Below are positions 1 to 8,400 of a DNA stretch of 22,131 bases, in pieces. A model generated the notes under the pieces. The model saw only the letters and a program-made list of their open reading frames with translations, was not told the origin of the DNA and did no database searches. The stretch's first letter is position 1; each line of letters starts with the position of its first letter. Source of the stretch: an uncultured Desulfuromonadales bacterium (GTDB lineage: Bacteria; Desulfobacterota; Desulfuromonadia; Desulfuromonadales; Geopsychrobacteraceae); NCBI GenBank assembly GCA_945787295.1, contig CALZHQ010000063.1:1-22131 (forward strand), read 5' to 3'. The position numbers and the translations under genes are program-made.

Positions 1-246
1 GGAGGCCAGCTTGACGCTGTCAGCAAAATGCTGCGCGATATCGAAGAAGAGCAGGCCTTTGCTCCAGGGCATGACCATCTTCCAGCGGAAGGTCTTGTCT
101 GAGGTCTTGATGGTGCGCAGCTCGCGCTTGACCTCTTCATGGCGCTTGTCGGTGCCGAACTTCTCGCGCTTGGCGGCAAAGGCTTGCGGCACGATCAGCA
201 AACTCAGGATGACAACCAATCCTACCAGCAACTTCAGTTTTCTCAT
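1..246 (-). CDS. TRAP transporter substrate-binding protein (DctP type), 5' part only
   Basis: The first 82 codons of a gene that runs off the left edge. From ATG at 246 the product has a basic start (MRKLK), a hydrophobic core and an A-F-A-A signal cleavage region near residue 24. It then has a short linker and the stretch FRWKMVMPWSKGLLFFDIAQ, which matches the first strand and helix of periplasmic TRAP receptors (family pattern 'YKWKMVTTWP...'). Such receptors bind organic acids in the periplasm and hand them to DctQM membrane subunits. The start is supported by an AAGGAGG ribosome site (252-258) ending 5 bases before ATG. The substrate cannot be told from this fragment, and DctQ/DctM genes, if present, lie outside the window. 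Confidence 0.75.
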   Translation of the reverse strand, partial: MRKLKLLVGLVVILSLLIVPQAFAAKREKFGTDKRHEEVKRELRTIKTSDKTFRWKMVMPWSKGLLFFDIAQHFADSVKLAS

Positions 247-560
247 GCTTTCCTCCTTGTTCGTTTGAACCTTGGTGAAAGAACGATTGCGGGCTTGACC
301 CCGGCAACCTGGGTAAATGAATCATCAGCCGAAACAGCTGGCCAGAAAACGGTTCTTAAAGAGGGCAAAAGCTGTGCCAGCCGAGTCATTAAACTTTACC
401 GGCTGACACGAACTTAGCAAGGCGCCGAAATACAAAACTTTTTCTTTGCCGATGCGGGCAACAGAAGATGACCGAAAAAAACCCGGTCGCTAGGTAACTT
501 TACAATTAGATCAAGAGATTTCAAGGACTTGGTGGCGAATACCGCTAAAACATTAAAGAA

Positions 561-598
561 TCTTTTGGCAGGGGAATTTGTTTTCCCCTGCCAAAAGA
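561..598. repeat. Perfect 16-bp inverted repeat, 6-base loop
   Basis: Arms 561-576 and 583-598 (core GGCAGGGGAA / TTCCCCTGCC flanked by TTTT/AAAA) pair perfectly around a TTTGTT loop. The T run is on the 5' arm and the A run on the 3' arm, the reverse of a classic intrinsic terminator. Downstream on the minus strand the sequence is only moderately T-rich. It could still halt transcription or be an mRNA-end or protein-binding structure. Confidence 0.6.
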
Positions 599-678
599 CC
601 AAGCCGACCTTCTCTTTTTGCTTTAGGGTTAAGAAAAAAACCTTTAAGGCGGGCGCATTTTGACACGGAGTGAATGTA

Positions 679-712
679 ATCGCTGGTTTACAGCGATATG
701 TCTCCATATCGC
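679..712 (-). promoter_or_regulatory. Two overlapping, mutually exclusive hairpins
   Basis: Stem 1: 693-700 with 705-712 (GCGATATG/CATATCGC, 8 bp, 4-base loop). Stem 2: 679-685 with 691-697 (ATCGCTG/CAGCGAT, 7 bp, 5-base loop). They share bases 693-697, so only one can form at a time. Read as minus-strand RNA, the loop of stem 1 is GAGA, a GNRA tetraloop, which favours that strand. This is the layout of an attenuator or switch, about 430 bases before the TRAP receptor start. Function is inferred; it may instead be a dispersed repeat. Confidence 0.4.
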
Positions 713-870
713 GCCCCTGAAGACTGAGCGCCTGACTGAAAACACTTAGACTGAACCGAATCGGCTCGAAGGGCGACAGGCTCAGCGAAGTTTTCGCCTC
801 GGCCGAACGGGAGGCGATCCGTTGCACCCTGGGAGTCACGGGCAACGCCAAGGTCCGGCTATCTCAGCTG

Positions 871-1803
871 CTAGCCCAGCGTCGCCAGCGCTGCAGAGAC
901 CCGCTCCCTTTGCGCCTCTGTTGTCAATTCTGAAAACTGCTTTTGAAAGCGGGGGTGTTCGACGCCGGAAAATATGTATTGCCAGCGATAAGCCTTGAGC
1001 AGCAAGCTCTTGAGGCGTCCCGCGTCCTCCTGCGCGAAGGCACGACCACAAACCCGTAAAAAGTATTCAGCGTCGTTCAGACTCTGCGCCTGCAGAATCC
1101 CGTCGACGTCGCCGACCAACTCAATCAGCTCACCAATGGCCCGGTCCCGCTCGTCAGGGCTGAGCTTTTTGTCCTGAAGTTGCCATTCCAGGGCATCCAG
1201 AGTGGCATGGTGGGCTTCTTCCTTCCAATGAAATAAGAAGATGTCCCTATAGAGTTCGGAGATATTTTCATCAGGCTCAATGCTCTTTTTGTAATGTTCC
1301 TGCGTAAACAGCTCTATTTCGTAGGTCAGGGCCATGACCGCCCAGGTCGACTTTTCCAGGACCGCGGCGGCGACCTGGTTGGGATCCCAGGGAAAGGAAT
1401 ACCCGGCTGGCATCCCAGCGGCAATCATCTCCTCGATCCGGTGGAACAGCTCCTGGTGCTTCAATTCCTCGTCACAGAAACGCACTAAGGCCTCAAGGGC
1501 AACTTGGTCACCAATCCAGTGATCGCGGCTGATCTCGAGGATCTTGGCGACAATGAAGCGCTCGACAAAACCAAACATATTGGCATAGGTTCGCCCTTGA
1601 ATCTGACTGAGCAGGGTTTTCTCTTGCTCCGTGAGGAATTCAAGTCGATCGACTTTGGAGATGCCATCCGGAAGAAATTTCTTGGCGTGGTCGAAGTCAC
1701 GGCCTCGAATCACATCAGTGTCGATATCCCAACGGATGCGTTTCGAACCTTCGATGCATTTCGAATACTTTTCGCTCGTTGCAACCTCTGCCTGCCGGTT
1801 CAT
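871..1803 (-). CDS. Ferritin-like di-iron carboxylate protein, unknown substrate
   Basis: 310 residues, no signal peptide, so cytoplasmic. Two ligand motifs of the ferritin-like four-helix fold are visible: DEELKHQ (E113-x-x-H116) and WKEEAHHA (E195/E196 with H198/H199). Each is preceded by a helix with a likely extra ligand (E81 in FVERF; E162/E164 in YEIELF). The E...ExxH...E...ExxH order is that of di-iron oxygenases, oxidases and AurF-like N-oxygenases. The exact reaction cannot be read from sequence; it may be an oxygenase or a peroxide/iron-handling protein. The start at 1803 is supported by AAGGAGG seven bases upstream. It stands alone: the next gene upstream ends 155 bases away. Confidence 0.75.
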   Translation of the reverse strand: MNRQAEVATSEKYSKCIEGSKRIRWDIDTDVIRGRDFDHAKKFLPDGISKVDRLEFLTEQEKTLLSQIQGRTYANMFGFVERFIVAKILEISRDHWIGDQVALEALVRFCDEELKHQELFHRIEEMIAAGMPAGYSFPWDPNQVAAAVLEKSTWAVMALTYEIELFTQEHYKKSIEPDENISELYRDIFLFHWKEEAHHATLDALEWQLQDKKLSPDERDRAIGELIELVGDVDGILQAQSLNDAEYFLRVCGRAFAQEDAGRLKSLLLKAYRWQYIFSGVEHPRFQKQFSELTTEAQRERVSAALATLG

Positions 1804-1883
1804 AACCTTACCTCCTTGTGCGGGTGGTAACTTTCAGACCTTGAGCAATCTGTACGAAGCGGTTAAAAGATAGATGAAAAATT

Positions 1884-1921
1884 TGCCTGCCTAGGCGTTA
1901 ATGATAACATGTGAACAGGCA
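1884..1921 (-). terminator. Possible intrinsic terminator after the sialidase-like gene
   Basis: On the minus strand, a TGCCTG...CAGGCA stem (1916-1921 with 1884-1889) is followed by AAATTTTTC. The stem is short and the loop (26 bases, with a GCCTAGGC palindrome inside) is long, so the call is weak. Position just past the stop at 1959 fits. Confidence 0.35.
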
Positions 1922-1958
1922 GAAAGGAGGGTGAAACGAAGCAGGTAAAAAGCAGCCG

Positions 1959-3077
1959 CTACCAGCCGGTTAGCCGCCAGCGGCAGCCACGAATTATCGC
2001 CCCCAGGTCATTCGGGCGCGACTGGTACCAGACCGTGTAGAGCGAACCGTCCTCCAGCTCGACAGTCGCCGGGTAACCGAGATCGGGAATCTGGTAGTAG
2101 ATCTCGCCTACATCTTCGGCTGCGGTCTGTTCCTGATATTTGATTTCATCGATCGTCAGAATCTGCGGCCAACTCACCCCGCCATCACAGCTGAGCGCAA
2201 CCCGCTGACCGAACGGCTGGCGGCGATGGCCGTAGCTGCTCAGCAGCACCCCCGAGGAATGCTGCAGCAGGTGCGGCGGCAAGCCCCAGATGCCGGTCGC
2301 TTCGACCGGACTCCAGCTGCGTCCGCCATCCTCGCTGATGCTCTGGAACAGCTGGCGTTTATCGACATCCGCGGCGTTAGCCCGCAGCTGCCCGAGCAGC
2401 CGCCCATCCGGCAGTCGCACCAGGTGCGGCTCGCAGAAGTAAATCCCCTCCAGAGCCTGGGCGTCGGCGAGCACCCCGCGCGCCTGCCAGCTCTCCCCCC
2501 GGTCAATGGAAACGTAACAGGCGATGCTGACCTGCTCTGCCGAACGATGATTGCCGAGAAACAGCAGTTCGCCGTCCGCCCCGAGAATCGGCCCGTGCGG
2601 TGCCGTCACCGGCGCCCGCCGCAACCCGCTCCAGCTCTGCCCCTGATCGTCAGAGAGCAGGGTGAAGTAGCCGAGATGGTTTTGCCGCACCTCCAGGGTT
2701 GCGCGTTCGATGTTCGGCCGCCAGCGGTCGATCTCTTCCTGACCGTAATAGGCAGCCGCCTCCTGCCAGCTGGCAAACAGCCAGGAGGTAAACAGGCTGA
2801 CCAGCCAACTTCCGTCCGGCAGAACCAGAATTCCGGGATCGCGGTCATCAAGCAGGGTGTCGTTGATCACCCGCGGCTCCGACCAGCTCTGACCGTCGTC
2901 ACGGCTGCGGACCAGCAGGGTCTTGCCGTAGGGATCGATATGAAATTTGCGCGCGCCGGAAAAGACCACCAGCAGTTCGCCGGCGGCAGTGCGGGCGATC
3001 GACGGCCAGCCGCCGAACTTGCCGGGCACGTCATAGAGGACGTGTGAGCTGATGATTTCGGCGTGTTCAAGCGTCAT
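1959..3077 (-). CDS. Sialidase/neuraminidase-fold (Asp-box, BNR) protein
   Basis: 372 residues. Five Asp boxes (S-x-D-x-G-x-x-W) mark the blades of a six-bladed beta-propeller: SRDDGQSW (58-65), SDDQGQSW (142-149), SIDRGESW (190-197), SEDGGRSW (248-255) and SCDGGVSW (296-303). This is the exo-sialidase (GH33-like) superfamily. The N-terminus lacks a signal peptide and lacks a clear FRIP motif; GGWPSIAR (22-29) may be its counterpart, so sialidase activity is not assured. The ATG at 3077 lies inside the end of the truC-like gene (11-base overlap, ATGACGCTTGA), implying translational coupling. A longer open frame upstream runs antisense-free through truC and is ignored. A related propeller hydrolase acting on another sugar is possible. 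Confidence 0.75.
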   Translation of the reverse strand: MTLEHAEIISSHVLYDVPGKFGGWPSIARTAAGELLVVFSGARKFHIDPYGKTLLVRSRDDGQSWSEPRVINDTLLDDRDPGILVLPDGSWLVSLFTSWLFASWQEAAAYYGQEEIDRWRPNIERATLEVRQNHLGYFTLLSDDQGQSWSGLRRAPVTAPHGPILGADGELLFLGNHRSAEQVSIACYVSIDRGESWQARGVLADAQALEGIYFCEPHLVRLPDGRLLGQLRANAADVDKRQLFQSISEDGGRSWSPVEATGIWGLPPHLLQHSSGVLLSSYGHRRQPFGQRVALSCDGGVSWPQILTIDEIKYQEQTAAEDVGEIYYQIPDLGYPATVELEDGSLYTVWYQSRPNDLGAIIRGCRWRLTGW

Positions 3078-3819
3078 TTTCAGACCCCTGGGGAAGCAAT
3101 CCGGTGCTCTGCAGCACCTTCTGCAGGTCGCCATCCAGCGGTGCGCCAAGCTGCAGCGGACGCTCTTCATGCGGATGGAACAGGCGCAGTTGGCTGGCGT
3201 GCAGCAGCAACCGGTGACTGTTGACCTGCTGGCGGAAAATGCGATTGTGCCGTCCGTCGCCGTACGTGGTGTCACCGATGATCGGGTGGTAAATATGCTT
3301 GAAATGCCGCCGCAGCTGATGCCGACGGCCGCTGGCCGGCCGGGCTTCGACCAGGGCGTAGCGGCTGGTCGGGTGGCGCCCGTCGGAGATCGGCAACTCG
3401 CTGACGGCCAGGGTGCAAAAATCGGTCTGCGCCGGGCGGGGCAGGTCTGATCCGCGCTGATCGGCATAGTTGCCCCGCTGTGGCCCGTCGATCAGCGGAT
3501 AATCGATGCGGCCGCGCTCCGCCGGCCAGCCGCGCACCACCGCCAGGTAGGCTTTTTCCACCTGCCGTTGCTGAAACTGAGCGTTTATCAGCTGCGCGGT
3601 CTGCGGATCGAGGGCGAACAGCAGCACCCCTGAGGTCGGCTTGTCGAGCCGGTGGACCGGGTAAACCCGCCGTCCCAGCTGGTCGCGCAGCAGCTGCAGG
3701 GCAAAGCGGGTCTCGTGCCGGTCGAGCATGCTGCGATGCACCAGCAGCCCGGCCGGCTTATTGATCGCCACCAGCTGGTGGTCCTGATAAATGATCTTTA
3801 AATTCTCCAGCTGCGCCAT
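3067..3819 (-). CDS. truC: tRNA pseudouridine(65) synthase TruC-like (RluA family)
   Basis: 250 residues. Family marks in order: NKPAGLLVHRS (20-30), the catalytic motif HRLDKPTSGVLL with Asp59, RGWPAERG, and the C-terminal RRHQLRRHFKHIYHPIIGD and TTYGDGRHNR. The combination 'LVHRS-LDR' plus 'HRLD+PTSGVLL' plus 'HQLRRH..H..HPIIGD...GD.R.NR' is characteristic of TruC, which isomerises U65 in tRNA(Ile) and tRNA(Asp); an RluA-family rRNA target is less likely. ATG at 3819 gives the normal family length. The 73 codons of open frame further upstream (to 4038) lie antisense to a pseudogene and look random. The ribosome site (GGGGA, about 13 bases upstream) is weak. Confidence 0.85.
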   Translation of the reverse strand: MAQLENLKIIYQDHQLVAINKPAGLLVHRSMLDRHETRFALQLLRDQLGRRVYPVHRLDKPTSGVLLFALDPQTAQLINAQFQQRQVEKAYLAVVRGWPAERGRIDYPLIDGPQRGNYADQRGSDLPRPAQTDFCTLAVSELPISDGRHPTSRYALVEARPASGRRHQLRRHFKHIYHPIIGDTTYGDGRHNRIFRQQVNSHRLLLHASQLRLFHPHEERPLQLGAPLDGDLQKVLQSTGLLPQGSENDA

Positions 3820-3920
3820 CGCTGTTTTGTTTCCCCAAGCCGAATCTTGACCTGCCGATAGGCTCAGCGGTAGATTAACCGCTTCACTGCGAGCTTTATT
3901 TTCAATCACAGGAGCAACCG

Positions 3921-4279
3921 ATGAACCGCCTGCTGATGCCTCGTGAGCTGCCTGCTCTCCGCTGTGGGCGACGCCCGAGACCGGGCAAGCCTCCGGCGAT
4001 ACCGTCTCCCTCAACCAGATCGTCGCACCCCCGGCCAACGAGGCCCTGCGTCCGGGGGTGAAGGATGAATTAAAGGGTCGTGGCTATAAAGTCCAGTACC
4101 ATGATCACAGCGCCCAGGGCAACAGCGGCATCGCCACCGCCATGAGCCCCGTCGGCCGCCTGCTGAAACGGTACTACCCGTTGCGCGGCGAGCCGACCGG
4201 ATGCAGCTGCTTTGAGCAGCAGCTTTTCCAGGCCGTCGGGAAGAAAATTGTCCTGAAACAGGTTAGAATTAATGGCTGA
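3921..4279 (+). pseudogene. Frameshifted N-terminal remnant of an ABC substrate-binding lipoprotein (PF04392/TrpX-like)
   Basis: AGGAG (3910-3914) precedes ATG at 3921, and the first codons read MNRLLM. The frame is then lost, and the signal peptide/mature start resumes in another frame (from about 3950: AACSPLWATPETGQ). That frame contains VSLNQIVAPPANEALRPG and VKDELKGRGYKVQYHDHSAQ, then GNSGIATAM. This matches the first strand and helices of the ABC_sub_bind family ('QIVEHPALDAARQGF.D.LKE.GY....Y..AQG....A'). After about 4145 the similarity fades and a stop follows at 4277-4279. The family normally has about 320 residues, so most of the gene is gone. It sits directly in front of the efflux operon, so its promoter may still serve that operon (inference). 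Confidence 0.65.
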
Positions 4280-4321
4280 TCGCTCGAACCACTTAACCCC
4301 CAAAGCAAAACGGCGCTGCCC

Positions 4322-5434
4322 ATGATAAAAAAAATCCTCCTGACCATCTTCGGCCTGCTGGTGCTGGTCGTTATCATTGGCGGCATTAAATACCTGCAGA
4401 TCGTCAAGATGGTCGATGCCAGCAGCCAGTTCGCGATTCCTCCTGAACCGGTGACCACTGCCAAGGTGAGCACCGAAGCCTGGGAGCAGTTACTCACCTC
4501 GGTCGGCAGCCTGACCGCCGTACAGGGGGTGATCGTTGCCGCGGAACTCCCCGGAAAAATTGTCGAGATCGCCTTTACTCCCGGCAGCAAGGTGGAAAAA
4601 GGACAACTGCTGCTGCGCCAGGATACCAGCTCGGAACGGGCCGAGCTGTCGGGAACCGAAGCCGCGCTGAAACTAACCGATCAGTCGCTGCAGCGGACCA
4701 AGCGATTGATCGGCGAACAGCTGATCTCTGCAGCCGAACTCGACCGTGATGAAGCCGCCTACCAGCAGGCGCTGGCCAACATTAATGCCCTGCGCAGCCG
4801 GATCGCCAAAAAGACCATCCGCGCCCCCTTTGCCGGCCACCTCGGCATCCGCCAGGTCAACCTGGGGCAGGTGCTGAGCGAAGGCGAACCGATCGTCAGC
4901 CTGCAGAGCCTTGATCCGATCTTCGTCGATTTCAAGCTCCCCCAGCAGCAGCTGCACCTGCTGAAACCTGGGCTGCCGGTCCGGGTCTTTGCCGACGGCA
5001 TTCCCGATCGTCAGCTGCAGGGGGTGATCTCCACCATCAATCCGCAAGTCGATGCCGCAACCCGCAACATCGGTGTGCAGGCCACCCTGGACAATCATGA
5101 TGAGAGTTTGCGTCCGGGCATGTTCGTCACCGTGGAGGTGCTGCTGCCGGAGCCGCAACAGGTGCTGGCGATTCCCGCGACCGCGGTGCTTTATGCCCCG
5201 TTCGGCGATTCGGTGTTCATCGTTGAAGAGAGCAAAGCTGAGCTGGCCCTGCGCCAGCAGTTCGTGCGCCTTGGTGCCAAGCGGGGAGACTTCATCAACG
5301 TACTCTCCGGCCTGCAGGGGGGTGAAACCCTGGTCAGCACCGGGGTGTTCAAGCTGCGCAACGGCCAGGCCGTGGTGGTCGACAACAAACTGGCGCCCGA
5401 CTTCAAACTGAACCCGCAGCCGGAAAACAACTGA
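4322..5434 (+). CDS. RND efflux pump periplasmic adaptor (membrane fusion protein)
   Basis: 370 residues. One N-terminal membrane anchor (residues 4-22, KILLTIFGLLVLVVIIGG); a biotinyl-lipoyl half-motif AAELPGKIVEIAFTPGSKVEKGQLL (73-97); an alpha-helical hairpin (105-163); the returning lipoyl half with IRAPFAGHLGIRQVNLGQVL (166-185); then a beta-barrel (DPIFVDFKLP) and a membrane-proximal domain (VLAIPATAVLY). This order is typical of MexH/MexC/AcrA-class adaptors that link an inner-membrane RND pump to a TolC channel. The gene ends five bases before the pump gene. No outer-membrane channel gene follows, so the pump must use a TolC encoded elsewhere. The substrate is not predictable. The ribosome site is poor. 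Confidence 0.9.
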   Translation: MIKKILLTIFGLLVLVVIIGGIKYLQIVKMVDASSQFAIPPEPVTTAKVSTEAWEQLLTSVGSLTAVQGVIVAAELPGKIVEIAFTPGSKVEKGQLLLRQDTSSERAELSGTEAALKLTDQSLQRTKRLIGEQLISAAELDRDEAAYQQALANINALRSRIAKKTIRAPFAGHLGIRQVNLGQVLSEGEPIVSLQSLDPIFVDFKLPQQQLHLLKPGLPVRVFADGIPDRQLQGVISTINPQVDAATRNIGVQATLDNHDESLRPGMFVTVEVLLPEPQQVLAIPATAVLYAPFGDSVFIVEESKAELALRQQFVRLGAKRGDFINVLSGLQGGETLVSTGVFKLRNGQAVVVDNKLAPDFKLNPQPENN

Positions 5435-5439
5435 GGCTT

Positions 5440-8400
5440 ATGCGTTTTACCGATCTCTTTATCCGCCGGCCGGTGCTGGCGCTGGTGGTCAGCTTGTTGA
5501 TCATCATCGCCGGTCTGCAGGCGGTACGCAGCCTGAACGTGCGCCAGTACCCGCGCAGTGAAAATGCCGCGGTGACGGTCACCACCGTCTATGTCGGCGC
5601 CAGCGCCGAACTGGTGCGCGGCTTTATCACCACGCCGCTGGAACGGGCGATCGCCGCGGCCGACGGTATCGAGTACATCGAGTCGCAGAGCGCGCAGGGT
5701 TTATCGACCATCACTGTCCGCCTGAAACTGAACTACAATGCGATCCAGGCGCTCTCCGAGATCAGCTCCAAGGTCGACCAGGTGCGCAACGACCTGCCGC
5801 CGGAAGCCGAGGTGCCGATTATCAACGTCGAATCGGCCGACAGCCGCTTCGCCTCGGCCTACCTGAGCTTCACGTCCGACATCCTCGAACAGAACGAAAT
5901 CACCGACTACCTGGTGCGGGTGGTGCAGCCGCGCCTCTCGGCCCTCACCGGGGTGCAGCGGGCCGATATTCTCGGCGCCCGCACCTTCGCCATGCGCATC
6001 TGGCTGAAACCGGAGCGGATGGCGGCGCTCAATGTCAGTCCGGCCGAAGTCCGACAGGCCCTGGCCGGCAACAATGTCCTGGCCGCCCTGGGCCGCTCTA
6101 AAGGCGCACTGATTCAGGTCAACCTGGTCGCCGACACCAACCTGAACAGCGTACGTGAATTCGAGCAGCTGGTGGTGCGCGAAGAGGCGGGCGCGATTGT
6201 CCGCATCACGGATATCGCCGCTGTCGTCCTCGGCGCCGAGGACTATGATGCCGAGGTGCGCTTCTCCGGCCAGACGGCCGTGTTCATGGGGATCTGGCCG
6301 TTGCCGAACGCCAACTCGCTGGATGTGATCAAACGGGTGCGGGTCGAGATGGCGAAGATTCAGGAGGATCTGCCGGGCGGATTGCAGGCGCGCATCGCCT
6401 ACGACGCCACCGCCTATATCGACAACGCGATCCGCGAAGTGATCAAAACGCTGAGCGAAACCCTGCTGATCGTGATTGTCGTCATCTTCCTGTTCCTCGG
6501 CTCACTCCGTTCGGCTCTGGTGCCGGTGGTGGCGATTCCGTTGTCGTTGATCGGCGGTGTGTTTTTGATGCAGGTCTTCGGCTTCACCATCAACCTGTTG
6601 ACCCTGCTGGCGATCGTGCTGTCGGTCGGACTGGTGGTCGATGACGCCATCGTCATGGTGGAGAATGTCGAACGGCATATCCGCAACGGCGAGAAACCAT
6701 TCCAGGCGGCCCTGCTCGGCGCGCGCGAGCTGGTCAGCCCGATCATCGCCACCACCCTGGTGCTGGGGGCGGTCTATACGCCGATCGGTCTGCAGGGCGG
6801 ACTGACCGGCTCGCTGTTTCGCGAATTCGCCTTTACCCTGACCGGCGCGATCGTCATCTCGACCATCGTCGCCCTGACCCTGTCGCCGATCATGTCCGCC
6901 AAACTGCTCAAACCGGGCGCCGCCGAACGGGGTCTGGCCGGGCGGATATCGCGCGACTTCGACCGGCTGCGAAACCTCTATGGCCGGCTGCTCGACGCCA
7001 GCCTGCGCAGCCGACCGGCGGTATATCTGGTCTGGCTGGTGGTCGCGGCGCTGTGCGTGCCGATGTTCATCATGTCAGCGGTCGAGTTGGCCCCGACCGA
7101 GGATCAGGGGGTGATTTTCGGCATCGTCGATGCCGCAGCCAACGCCACCCTGGACCAGACCAGCATCTATGCTGCGGAGGCCAACCGCGCCTTCATGAGC
7201 GTACCGGAGACCGATTTCACCTTCCAGATCACCTTCCCGTCGTCCGGCTTCGGGGGGTTGGTGACAAAACCCTGGGAGGAGCGCGAGCGGACTATCTTCG
7301 AAATCCTCCCCGAGGTGCAGGGCAAGCTGCACGCCATCCCCGGCATCCGCATGTTCCCGGTGACACCTCCGGCATTGCCGGGCGGCGGAGACTTCCCGGT
7401 CGAGTTCATCCTCGCTTCGACCGCCGAACCTGAACAGATCCTGCAGTTCGCCCGGCAGATCCAGGTCAAAGCGATGCAGAGCGGCATGTTCGCCTTTCCG
7501 CCGATCATCGATGTCAAAATCGACCAGCCTCAGGCTGAATTCGTCATCGATCGCGATCGGGTCGCCAGTCTGGGCCTGAACCTGCGGCAGGTGGCCGCCG
7601 ATCTCGGCGGCATGGTCGGCGGGAATTTCGTCAACCGCTTCGATATCTCCGGTCGCAGCTATAAGGTGATCCCTCAGGTGCAGCGAGTCGACCGGCTGAA
7701 CCCAGAGCAGCTGAAAGATATCTATGTGACCGGCCCGGCTGGCCAGCTGGTGCCCTTATCGACCATCGCCAGGATCGAGAACTCGACCGTGCCCCGCTCA
7801 TTGAACCGTTTTCAACAGTTGAATGCGGTAAAAATCAGCGGCGTTTCCGTCCGGCCACTGGAGGAGGCGCTGCAGTTTCTCGAAGCGGAAGCCGCCAAAA
7901 TCCTGCCGGACGGCTATCTTCTCGACTACACCGGCGAATCGCGCCAACTGCGGGCCGAGGGCAATCAGTTTCTGCCGACCTTCGCCCTGGCGATCGCGCT
8001 GATCTTCCTGACCCTGGCGGCGCAGTTCAACAGTTTCCGCGATCCCCTGGTGATTCTGGCCGGCTCGGTGCCCCTGGCGATGTTCGGCGCGCTGATCTTC
8101 ACCTTCTTGAAAATGCCCGACCCGAACGTCCCCTTCTGGACCCAGGGCTGGACCACCACCCTGAATATCTACTCGCAGGTCGGTCTGGTCACCCTGGTCG
8201 GCCTGGTGGCGAAAAACGGCATTCTGGTGGTCGAATTCGCCAACAAGCTGCAAGTGCAGGGACGGACCAAGCTTGAGGCGGTGCGCGAAGCGTCACGCGT
8301 GCGGCTGCGGCCGATTCTGATGACCTCTGCTGCGACCATCGCCGGCCACTTCCCGCTGACCCTGGTCACCGGCGCCGGCGCCGAAGCGCGGAATTCGATC

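Larger units (their letters stand above)
247..870. other. Long intergenic region with several strong hairpins, no convincing gene
   Basis: 624 bases between the stop of the di-iron gene and the start of the TRAP receptor gene, both on the minus strand, so it may be a long leader for the receptor gene. It holds an imperfect inverted repeat at 374-383/400-409 (CAGCCG/CGGCTG core), a perfect 16-bp hairpin at 561-598, a pair of mutually exclusive hairpins at 679-712, and CGCCTC/GAGGCG near 795-816. A 145-codon open frame on the minus strand (414-851) has no recognisable domain and carries all these palindromes, so I do not call it a gene. Confidence 0.6.

Noticed and set aside
414..851. 145-codon minus-strand ORF in the long intergenic region
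   Set aside because: No ribosome site, low-complexity composition and no domain; it is built across several palindromes, which better explain the conserved look of the DNA.
3078..3467. Longer version of the sialidase-like protein
   Set aside because: The extra 130 codons lie out of frame inside the truC-like gene and read as Arg/Ser/Cys-rich shadow sequence.
3820..4038. 73-codon N-terminal extension of the truC-like gene
   Set aside because: The family starts near residue 1 of the call at 3819; the extension is antisense to the ABC-binding-protein remnant and has no domain.
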